Positions 1 to 6,317 of a stretch of DNA of 8,122 bases are shown here, in pieces. The notes beneath the pieces were generated by a model. The model worked only from the letters and a program-made list of their open reading frames with translations. It had not been told where the DNA came from and searched no databases. The stretch's first letter is position 1, and each line of letters starts with the position of its first letter. Location: NCBI GenBank assembly GCA_947454665.1, contig CANGMU010000095.1, forward strand, positions 1 through 8,122, given 5' to 3'. Source of the stretch: Pseudomonadota bacterium. Lineage in GTDB: Bacteria; Pseudomonadota; Gammaproteobacteria; Steroidobacterales; Steroidobacteraceae. The position numbers were made by a program, and so were the translations under genes.

Positions 1-2063
1 AACAGTGGAAGGCGGGTCTTGCCGAGTGGGACCAGGCTCCCGAGCGCATCGCGCGACTGCGCGACGCGGTGGACATGGCGATCTACACGCCGGGTGCCAG
101 CAGTGGCCTGCCGCTGTCGATGCTGCAGTCTTTCAACGCGCCGCCCGCCACGTTGATCGCAGATGCCACTGCCTTCGCGGAGCGCGTGGCCGCGATGGCC
201 TCGGGCATCCTCACCCTGCTCGGCCGCGACGTGGACCCGCTGCGCAGCCGCGAACACATCCTGATCTCGAGCCTGCTGGAGAAGGCCTGGCGCGACGGCC
301 GGGACATGGACCTCGCGCAGCTGATCGGCGCGATCCAGAAGCCGCCGATCGAACGGCTTGGCGCACTGGACTTGGAAACCTTCTATCCGGCCAAGGAACG
401 CATGGAGCTCGCGCTCGCGCTGAACGCCGTGCTGGCAAGCCCGGGCTTTGCCGCGTGGACACAGGGCGAACCGCTGGATGCACAGCGTCTGCTGTTCACG
501 CCCGAAGGCAAGCCGCGCATCGTGGTGCTGTCGATCGCGCACCTGTCGGACAGCGAACGCATGTTCGTCGTGACGCTGGTGCTGAACGAGATGATCCAGT
601 GGATGCGCAGGCAGTCGGGCACGTCCTCGCTGCGCGCGATCCTCTACATGGACGAGATCGCGGGCTACTTCCCGCCGACCGCGAACCCGCCGTCGAAGCC
701 ACCCATGCTGACGCTGCTGAAGCAGGCACGCGCCTTTGGCCTGGGCTGCGTGCTCGCGACGCAGAACCCGGTGGACCTGGACTACAAAGGCCTGGGCAAC
801 ACGGGCACCTGGCTCATCGGCCGCCTGCAGACCGAGCGCGACCGCGATCGTCTGCTGGATGGCCTGACCAGCGCCCTGGCCGGCAGCACCGATCGCGCGA
901 CGCTGGACCGCCTGCTCGCGTCGCTGACGCAGCGCGTGTTCCTGATGCGCAATGTGCACGATGAACAGCCGGCGCTGCTCAAGAGCCGCTGGACGCTGTC
1001 CTATCTGCGCGGCCCCTTGGCGCCCGCCGAAATCTCGAAGCTGATGCAGGGGCGCAAGGCCAGCGCCGTCGCCTCGCCGGTCACGCGCGCAGCAGCGGCC
1101 GCCTTGGCACCACGCCCTGCGTTGCCCGCCGGCATCGAGGAATACTTTCTGCCCGCGCAGGGTGCGTCCGACGGGCTGACCTACAAGCCTGCGGTCTTCG
1201 CGCTGGCCAAGACGCATTACGTGGACGCGAAACTCGGCCTCGACGACTGGCGCACGCTGTCGCTCCTCGCACCCTTGTCCGATGACGGCCAGGATGTGCT
1301 GTGGGATGAAGCGCGCCGTACGACGCTGGCCCGTTCAGCGCTCGACGTGGCGCCCGTCGACGGTGCGGACTTCGCGGCGCTGCCCGCCGCCGCAGCGCGG
1401 GCCGCAGCGCCCGCGGCCTGGACGAAATCGCTCACCGCGCAGCTTTACGAGAAAGATCGCGCGTTGCGCTTTGTCTGCGATGCGTTGAAAACCTGCTCAC
1501 AGCCCGGCGAGTCCGAGGGCGAGTTCCGTGCGCGCCTTGCGCTGCAACTGCGCGAACAACGGGACGCGCAGGTCGCCGCGCTGCGCGCGAAATATGCACC
1601 GAAGCTGCAGTCCGCCCAGCAAGCCATCGCCCGTGCCCAGGATCGCGCGGAGCGCGAGCAGGCGCAGCTGAGCCAACAGAAACTGCAGACGGTCATCTCC
1701 GTCGGTGCCACGGTGCTCAGCGCCTTCTTCGGGCGCAAGGCCGTGAGCGCGACGAGCATCAGCCGCGCAACGACCGCCATCCGAAATGCCGGTCGCATCG
1801 GCAGCGAGGCCGCCGATGTGCAGCGGGCCGGCGAAAGCATCGAGCAGTGCCAGCAACACCTCGCGGAACTGACCCAGGAATGCGAAGCGGCCATCGCCAG
1901 CTTGGATCGCTCGCTGGATGCCACGACCCTGCCTGTGCGCGTCGTTCAGATCGCGCCCCGCAAATCCGATATCGCCGTCGGCCAAGTCGCGTTGCTCTGG
2001 CAGCCCTGGCGACGCGGCGCCGATGGTTTCCCCACCCCCGCTTTTTCACTTCAGGACGCCTGA
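1..2063 (+). CDS. HerA/FtsK-type ATP-binding protein (DUF87-like), 5'-truncated
   Basis: The reading frame (codons from base 3) is open to the left edge, so the true start is outside; the ATG at 69 is internal. About 686 residues are visible. The first part matches the P-loop ATPase family related to HerA/FtsK helicases: a family-typical IYTPG segment near 84-98, a Walker B strand ILYMDE at about 639-656 with the acidic pair DE, a sensor-like ATQNP motif near 756-770, then TGTWLIGRLQTERD near 801-842, which probably carries the arginine finger. The Walker A loop must lie upstream, unseen. After an Ala/Pro-rich linker (about 1055-1130) comes a C-terminal half of unknown function, with charged, probably coiled-coil stretches (about 1500-1690 and 1810-1915) around a hydrophobic segment ending FFGRK (about 1683-1740). 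The substrate is unknown; DNA or protein translocation is inferred from the family only. It ends 1 nt before yajQ. Confidence 0.85.
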   Translation, partial: QWKAGLAEWDQAPERIARLRDAVDMAIYTPGASSGLPLSMLQSFNAPPATLIADATAFAERVAAMASGILTLLGRDVDPLRSREHILISSLLEKAWRDGRDMDLAQLIGAIQKPPIERLGALDLETFYPAKERMELALALNAVLASPGFAAWTQGEPLDAQRLLFTPEGKPRIVVLSIAHLSDSERMFVVTLVLNEMIQWMRRQSGTSSLRAILYMDEIAGYFPPTANPPSKPPMLTLLKQARAFGLGCVLATQNPVDLDYKGLGNTGTWLIGRLQTERDRDRLLDGLTSALAGSTDRATLDRLLASLTQRVFLMRNVHDEQPALLKSRWTLSYLRGPLAPAEISKLMQGRKASAVASPVTRAAAAALAPRPALPAGIEEYFLPAQGASDGLTYKPAVFALAKTHYVDAKLGLDDWRTLSLLAPLSDDGQDVLWDEARRTTLARSALDVAPVDGADFAALPAAAARAAAPAAWTKSLTAQLYEKDRALRFVCDALKTCSQPGESEGEFRARLALQLREQRDAQVAALRAKYAPKLQSAQQAIARAQDRAEREQAQLSQQKLQTVISVGATVLSAFFGRKAVSATSISRATTAIRNAGRIGSEAADVQRAGESIEQCQQHLAELTQECEAAIASLDRSLDATTLPVRVVQIAPRKSDIAVGQVALLWQPWRRGADGFPTPAFSLQDA
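2053..2056 (+). promoter_or_regulatory. Ribosome binding site of yajQ
   Basis: AGGA lies 8 nt before the ATG at 2065, inside the last codons of the upstream ATPase gene. It supports 2065 as the start rather than the longer in-frame ATG at 1918, which would add 49 residues unlike the family. Confidence 0.6.
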
Positions 2064-2064
2064 C

Positions 2065-2559
2065 ATGCCTTCTTTCGACGTCGTCTCCGAGATCAACGGC
2101 CACGAGCTCTCCAACGCCGTGGACCAGGCCAACCGGGAGCTCGAACAGCGGTTCGACTTCCGCGGCAAGAAGTGCGTCTTCGAGCGCGATCCGAAGGAAG
2201 AGTTCGTCGTCATCATGAAAGGCGAGGTGGAATTCCACCTCAAGCAGATGCACGAGATCCTGATCACGCGACTCGTGAAGCGCGGCATCGAAACGCGCAG
2301 CATCGAGACCAAGGACGTCGAGAAGAACGTGGCCGAGGCCCGCCAGACCGTGGTGCTGAAGCACGGCATCGACCAGGAAGTCGGCAAGAAGGTGAACAAG
2401 CTGATCAAGGACTCGAAGCTGAAGGTCACTTCGCAGATCCAGGACAAGAAGGTGCGCGTCACCGGCAAGAGCCGCGACGACCTGCAGTCCGTCATGGCAC
2501 TGCTGCGCAAGTCACCTGAAATCGAAGTTCCGCTGCAGTTCGAGAATTTTCGCGATTGA
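2065..2559 (+). CDS. yajQ: YajQ family nucleotide (c-di-GMP)-binding protein
   Basis: This is a 164-residue protein of the YajQ/UPF0234 family, whose usual length is about 160-165. It opens with MPSFDVVSEI and the family block NAVDQANREL..RFDFRG, carries KLIKDSKLKV and VRVTGKSRDDLQ in the second half, and ends with the family C-terminus FENFRD. The fold is two ferredoxin-like domains in one soluble chain. Family members bind nucleotides or tRNA in vitro, and the Xanthomonas campestris member is a c-di-GMP effector that partners a LysR-type regulator. A c-di-GMP role here is inferred from that relative. The ATG at 2065 starts exactly at the family N-terminus and has an AGGA site. The upstream ATPase gene stops 1 nt before it, and glsA follows after 18 nt, so co-transcription is likely. 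The protein is lysine-rich and almost always uses AAG. Confidence 0.95.
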   Translation: MPSFDVVSEINGHELSNAVDQANRELEQRFDFRGKKCVFERDPKEEFVVIMKGEVEFHLKQMHEILITRLVKRGIETRSIETKDVEKNVAEARQTVVLKHGIDQEVGKKVNKLIKDSKLKVTSQIQDKKVRVTGKSRDDLQSVMALLRKSPEIEVPLQFENFRD

Positions 2560-2577
2560 CTGACCAGGACATCCGAC

Positions 2578-3513
2578 ATGCTCAACATCGCCGAACTGCA
2601 GCAGCTGATCACTCACCTTCACGAGAAATACCGCGATCTCGATGAAGGCGAGGTCGCAACCTACATCCCGGAACTGGGCAAGGCGAACCCGGACCACTTC
2701 GGAATCTGCGTCTATACGGTCGAGGGTCAGGAAATATCGATCGGGGACACAGGTGTCGAATACACCATCCAGTCGATCTGCAAGCCTTTGGCATTTGCCT
2801 ATGCGCTGGAAGACCTCGGGCGCGACAAGACCCTGATGCATGTCGGCGTGGAGCCCAGCGGCGACAGCTTCAACTCGATCGAGCTGGATCCCGTTTCACG
2901 CAGGCCCTACAACCCGATGGTGAATGCAGGCGCCATAGCAGTTGCCTCGCTCATCAAGGGTGAGAACCCAGAGGCCGGTGTCGGCCGTTTTCTGGAGCGC
3001 CTCTGCAAGGCCACAGATCGCAACCTGCGAGTCGACCAGGCAGTCCTGCAATCCGAGACGCTCACGGGGAGTCGAAACAAGGCGATTGCCTATCTGATGC
3101 ATAATTTCGGTGTGATCGATACCGAAATCGAGCACACGCTGCATCAGTATTTCAGCCAGTGCTCCGTGCTCGTCAACACGCGGGATCTGGCGCTGATGGC
3201 AGCCAGCATCGCGAATCTCGGCGAAAACCCGGTCACGGGCGCAGAGGCTTTTTCCGTCCAGTACACGCGGGACGTCCTCGCCACGCTGTTCACCTGCGGC
3301 ATGTACAACTATGCCGGTGAATGGGCCTATCGAGTCGGCGTTCCCGCGAAGAGCGGCGTGTCCGGCGGCATCATGGGCGTCGTGAACCGCGAAGCTGGGA
3401 TTGCTGTCTATTCTCCGCGTCTGGATGCGCGCGGAAACAGCGTCCGCGGGATTGCCGTATTCCGCGAGCTGGCGGAAGAATGTGGTCTTCATGCCTTTGA
3501 TGTGTTCGCATGA
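2578..3513 (+). CDS. glsA: Glutaminase (L-glutamine amidohydrolase)
   Basis: The product is 311 residues, the normal length for bacterial glutaminases of the serine-dependent beta-lactamase-like fold. It hydrolyses L-glutamine to L-glutamate and ammonia in the cytoplasm. The catalytic Ser-x-x-Lys is S66-I-C-K69. Other conserved active-site residues are in place: N116 (NPMVNAGAI), E160, N167 (SRNKAIAY), Y191 (QYFSQCS), Y243 (GMYNYAGEW) and the K258-S-G-V261 loop, followed by GGIMGVV. The enzyme should therefore be active. The start at 2578 has AGGA (2566-2569) 8 nt upstream. The gene lies 18 nt after yajQ, and its stop overlaps the next start as ATGA. No glutamate/GABA antiporter is nearby, so the acid-resistance role known for E. 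coli YbaS is not supported by context. GC is about 60% over 2581-3480, lower than most neighbours. Confidence 0.96.
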   Translation: MLNIAELQQLITHLHEKYRDLDEGEVATYIPELGKANPDHFGICVYTVEGQEISIGDTGVEYTIQSICKPLAFAYALEDLGRDKTLMHVGVEPSGDSFNSIELDPVSRRPYNPMVNAGAIAVASLIKGENPEAGVGRFLERLCKATDRNLRVDQAVLQSETLTGSRNKAIAYLMHNFGVIDTEIEHTLHQYFSQCSVLVNTRDLALMAASIANLGENPVTGAEAFSVQYTRDVLATLFTCGMYNYAGEWAYRVGVPAKSGVSGGIMGVVNREAGIAVYSPRLDARGNSVRGIAVFRELAEECGLHAFDVFA

Positions 3514-4127
3514 CCACGCTCGTTGAAAATCTTCTCTCGCGCACGTCGCTCGCTGGCGCGTTCATGACTGACCCTGCGCCCAGCGATGACGAGTTGCGCC
3601 TGATACTGGGTGCGGCACAGCGCGCGGCAGACCACGGGCGTCTGCAGCCCTGGCGGTTCTTCGTGGTGCGGCCGGCAGACTACGACGCCTTCTTTGACAG
3701 GATGGCCGCCGCAGCAACACGCCAGCAGGGCGATCCAGAGCGGTACACGCAGAACCGCGAGAAATACCGGCTCACGGCTCGGGCACCGCTGCTCGTGGTG
3801 GCAGCCGCGAAGATCGACACCGCACACAAGGTGCCGGCCATCGAACAGGCCTTTGCTGCGGCGGGCGCCACGCAACTCGTGCTGACCGCAGCGCATGCGC
3901 TGGGATACGCAGGCTTTCTCTTTTCGGGCCTCGGCGTATTCGATGTCGGCTTCAAGGCGGAGCTGGGCCTCACGTCCACCGACCACCTGATCGGCGTGAT
4001 CTGCCTGGGCACGCCCAATGGCCCCGGCAAGCCGGGACCGAGCGCGGCGGAGGCGGTGGAGAAGGGCCTCGCAGCAACCGCGATGCAATGGACCGCTGCA
4101 GGAGGCGCCAGCACATGGCGGACCTGA
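3510..4127 (+). CDS. YdjA-type NAD(P)H-dependent nitroreductase, FMN-binding
   Basis: This 205-residue protein belongs to the nitroreductase superfamily and is closest to E. coli YdjA by motif order: an N-terminal L-x-R-x-S segment (residues 9-13, FMN phosphate contact), PAPSDDELRLIL, RAADHGRLQPWRFFVV (the family RAPDH..QPW block, about 39-54), an HKVPAIEQ stretch near the middle, and a C-terminal IGVICLGTP strand. The family binds FMN at a dimer interface and reduces nitro or other electrophilic compounds with NAD(P)H; the natural substrate is usually unknown. The ATG at 3510 overlaps the glsA stop by 4 nt (ATGA) and keeps the FMN-binding Arg/Ser. The alternative ATG at 3564 would remove them. 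No Shine-Dalgarno site is visible, which fits translational coupling to glsA. The last 13 nt overlap oxyR. It has about 20 more residues than YdjA. Confidence 0.9.
   Translation: MTTLVENLLSRTSLAGAFMTDPAPSDDELRLILGAAQRAADHGRLQPWRFFVVRPADYDAFFDRMAAAATRQQGDPERYTQNREKYRLTARAPLLVVAAAKIDTAHKVPAIEQAFAAAGATQLVLTAAHALGYAGFLFSGLGVFDVGFKAELGLTSTDHLIGVICLGTPNGPGKPGPSAAEAVEKGLAATAMQWTAAGGASTWRT
4100..4105 (+). promoter_or_regulatory. Strong ribosome binding site of oxyR
   Basis: A perfect AGGAGG lies 9 nt before the ATG at 4115, inside the end of the nitroreductase gene. It decides the oxyR start: the in-frame ATG at 4088 lies upstream of this site and would add nine residues not found in OxyR proteins. 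Confidence 0.75.
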
Positions 4128-5026
4128 AGCTCAAGGACCTGCGTTATCTGGTGGCCGTCGCGGACACCCGCCATTTCGGTCATGCCGCGGCACGCTGCTT
4201 CGTCAGCCAGCCGACGCTGTCCGCACAGCTCAAGAAGCTGGAGGACTATCTCGGCGTGCAGTTGGTCGAGCGCCAACCCCGTCGCATCACGCTGACTGAA
4301 GCAGGTCAGAGCGTTGTCGCCCATGCACGCCGCATTCTCGAAGCCAGCGACGAGATTGTCACCGTGGCGCAGCGCCAGCGCGACCCGCTGGCGGGACGCT
4401 TGCGACTGGCCCTGCTGCCGACGATCGGCCCGTACCTGCTGCCCTTTGTCGCCTCGCGGCTGCACAAGGCGTTGCCGCGGCTCGACCTGCTGCTCTATGA
4501 GCATCAGACCGGCCCGCTGCTCGAGAAGCTGCAATCCGGCGAGATCGATGGCGGCGTGCTCGCGCTGCCAGCGGATGCGGATGGGTTGGCGTCCATGCCG
4601 CTGTACGACGAACCCTTCGTGCTGGCCGTGCCGTCGGACCATGTGTTGGCGAAGCGCAAGACCGCGAAACCTGCAGACCTGGACGGCCAGACCTTGCTGC
4701 TGCTCGAGGACGGCCACTGCCTGCGCGACCAGGCCTTGGCGGTGTGTTCGCTCAGCAATGCCCAGGAAAAGCAGGACTTCCGGGCGACCTCGCTGGAAAC
4801 GCTGCGACAGATGGTGGCATCGGGCGCCGGCATCACGCTGCTGCCGGACCTGGCCAGCCGCGGCGCCTATGGCACGGCACATGGCGTGACCATCGTGCCC
4901 TTCGTGAAGCCGGCGCCGGTGCGACACATCGGCATCGTGTGGCGCAAATCCAGTGCGCGCGCAAAGGCCATCGAGGCGGTCGGCAAGGAAATCGCCGACG
5001 CCGTCCAAAAGCTGTTCAAGGTCTGA
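4115..5026 (+). CDS. oxyR: Hydrogen peroxide-inducible regulator OxyR (LysR family)
   Basis: The product is 303 residues (E. coli OxyR has 305). The N-terminal winged helix-turn-helix spans about residues 6-65 with FGHAAARCFVSQPTLSAQLK as recognition region, followed by a linker helix and the periplasmic-binding-protein-like sensor domain from about 93. The redox motif EDGHC-LRDQALAVC places C202 and C211 at the same 9-residue spacing as E. coli C199/C208. The peroxide-pocket residues T103 (LLPTIGPYLLP), T132 and H201 are also kept. Then RATSLETLRQMVASGAGITLLP matches OxyR closely. It should form a disulfide with hydrogen peroxide and then activate antioxidant genes. Unusually, it overlaps the nitroreductase by 13 nt and has no upstream intergenic region, so the usual divergent, autoregulated promoter is absent here. 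The hydrolase gene follows 4 nt later. I saw no clear OxyR operator in the window. Confidence 0.96.
   Translation: MADLKLKDLRYLVAVADTRHFGHAAARCFVSQPTLSAQLKKLEDYLGVQLVERQPRRITLTEAGQSVVAHARRILEASDEIVTVAQRQRDPLAGRLRLALLPTIGPYLLPFVASRLHKALPRLDLLLYEHQTGPLLEKLQSGEIDGGVLALPADADGLASMPLYDEPFVLAVPSDHVLAKRKTAKPADLDGQTLLLLEDGHCLRDQALAVCSLSNAQEKQDFRATSLETLRQMVASGAGITLLPDLASRGAYGTAHGVTIVPFVKPAPVRHIGIVWRKSSARAKAIEAVGKEIADAVQKLFKV
5018..5021 (+). promoter_or_regulatory. Ribosome binding site of the LCAT-like hydrolase
   Basis: AAGG at the very end of oxyR lies 9 nt before the ATG at 5031. It favours this start over the in-frame ATG at 4953, which lies well inside oxyR. Confidence 0.45.
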
Positions 5027-5030
5027 TCCG

Positions 5031-6317
5031 ATGACGACCTCCCGCGGCGAGGTCTCTCCCTACGACTGGATGGTCTGGCCCGACGGCGCGCTGGAAGCCG
5101 CGCTTGCGCAGGACGTTCGCCGCCGCGACGTCGTTGCCTATCTGAGCGAACGTGAATACGCCACGCTGGCGCCCCTGGCACGTGCCGCGGCCCATGCCGC
5201 CCGCGATCCGGAACGCGTGGCGTACCTGATCCCCGGAATCATGGGATCGCAACTGGGCCTGCAACGCAATGCCGGCGAACCGCCTGACCTTTTGTGGCTG
5301 GATCCGATGGATCTGCAGCGAGGCAGGCTCATGGATCTCTCGCTGGATGCTGTACCGAGCGGCGCCGGCAGTGCACCGATCATCTCGCTGGGCGCGATGC
5401 CCTATAGCTATCTCGCGCTGAAACTGCGGCTTGAAGCGGCCGGCTTCACCGTGCGTTGGGCTGATTACGATTGGCGGCTCAGCATCGAGGACAACGGTGC
5501 ACGGCTCGCAGCGCGCCTCACGGCCGAACCAGCGCGCCGGCAATACCTGGTCGGCCACAGTCTGGGTGGACTGGTGGCGCGAGCAGCCCTGGCCGCCAGC
5601 GATGCATCGATCGAAAGACTGGTGACGCTGGGCACGCCGCATGGCGGCAGTTTCGCGGCCCTGCAGGCCCTGCGTGCGAGCTACATCACCGTGCGACGCA
5701 TCGCCCAGCTCGACCCCTCGCGCAGCGCGGAGCAACTTGCCGAATCGGTCTTCGCAAGCTTCCCGAGCCTGTACCAGATGCTGCCCGCACGCTGCGGCAC
5801 CTTGAACCTGCGTGACCTACGACAATGGCCCGATTCGATGCCCCGGCCGCGCACGGATCGACTGCGAGAGCTGGGCATACCGCAGCTGCCTTGGAACGAT
5901 GGGCGCAGCCATTGCATCGCCGGCAGTGGTTTCGACACGGTGGCCCGCGTGACAGTGGACGGCAGGCAGTTCCGCTACCACATCACGCGCGACGGCGATG
6001 GCACCGTGCCCTGCGAGTCCGCCGCGCCGACGGGCCAACCCGTGCGCTATGCGTCGACGATGCACGGTGAACTGCCCCGCGATGCCGCCGTCGCCCAGGC
6101 CGTCATCGACCTCCTGGACGCAGGTCGTACACAAGCGCTTTTCGATTCGCCGCCCAACGTGCCAGCGGGCTCGCGCAGCGTGCTGGATGCCGAGCTGCAA
6201 TCGGCCTGCCGTAACAAGCTCAACTGGGCGACACTGGCGCCGGCCGAACGGCGCGACTGGTTCGCATCCCTGAACCAGCCGGTAGCCGCAGGCAGTCCGC
6301 TGGAGCCTTCTGCATGA
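5031..6317 (+). CDS. LCAT/PDAT-type alpha/beta hydrolase (putative lipase or acyltransferase)
   Basis: The product is 428 residues. It shows the order of motifs of the lecithin:cholesterol acyltransferase family: the oxyanion strand YLIPGIMGSQL (about 65-75), the family signature DYDWRL (145-150), the nucleophile elbow GHSLGG with S177, LGTPHGGS (200-207), the acid in DGDGTVP (D323) and the histidine in MHGEL (H345). The catalytic triad is therefore probably S177-D323-H345. Family members hydrolyse or transfer acyl groups from phospholipids or other esters; the substrate here cannot be told. There is no signal peptide or membrane segment, so it should be cytosolic, unlike the classic secreted LCAT. 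The ATG at 5031 sits 4 nt after oxyR, and the stop overlaps phrB as ATGA. The C-terminal 60 residues or so have no motif that I recognise. Confidence 0.82.
   Translation: MTTSRGEVSPYDWMVWPDGALEAALAQDVRRRDVVAYLSEREYATLAPLARAAAHAARDPERVAYLIPGIMGSQLGLQRNAGEPPDLLWLDPMDLQRGRLMDLSLDAVPSGAGSAPIISLGAMPYSYLALKLRLEAAGFTVRWADYDWRLSIEDNGARLAARLTAEPARRQYLVGHSLGGLVARAALAASDASIERLVTLGTPHGGSFAALQALRASYITVRRIAQLDPSRSAEQLAESVFASFPSLYQMLPARCGTLNLRDLRQWPDSMPRPRTDRLRELGIPQLPWNDGRSHCIAGSGFDTVARVTVDGRQFRYHITRDGDGTVPCESAAPTGQPVRYASTMHGELPRDAAVAQAVIDLLDAGRTQALFDSPPNVPAGSRSVLDAELQSACRNKLNWATLAPAERRDWFASLNQPVAAGSPLEPSA
6302..6305 (+). promoter_or_regulatory. Ribosome binding site of phrB
   Basis: GGAG lies 8 nt before the ATG at 6314, within the last codons of the hydrolase gene, and supports that start in addition to the ATGA stop-start overlap. 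Confidence 0.55.

Noticed and set aside
5..964. A 319-codon + strand frame overlapping the start of the ATPase gene
   Set aside because: It is Arg/Ala/Gly-rich with no recognisable motif, while the overlapping frame carries the Walker B and ATQNP motifs.
1918..2064. Longer N-terminus for YajQ from the ATG at 1918
   Set aside because: It would add residues not found in the family and overlap the ATPase gene; the ATG at 2065 matches the conserved MPSFD start and has an AGGA site.
1445..2612. Several - strand open frames opposite the ATPase C-terminus and yajQ (up to about 200 codons)
   Set aside because: They are mirrors of the sense genes with low-complexity Ser/Cys/Arg/Ala composition and no ribosome site or family match that I could see.
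3680..5008. A 442-codon open frame on the - strand opposite the nitroreductase and oxyR genes
   Set aside because: Both sense-strand proteins match known families over their full length. The antisense product is rich in Gln, Arg, Ala and His with no family motif, as expected of a shadow frame in GC-rich DNA.
4953..5030. Longer N-terminus for the LCAT-like hydrolase from the ATG at 4953
   Set aside because: The start would be deep within oxyR. The ATG at 5031, 4 nt after the oxyR stop with AAGG at the right distance, is simpler.
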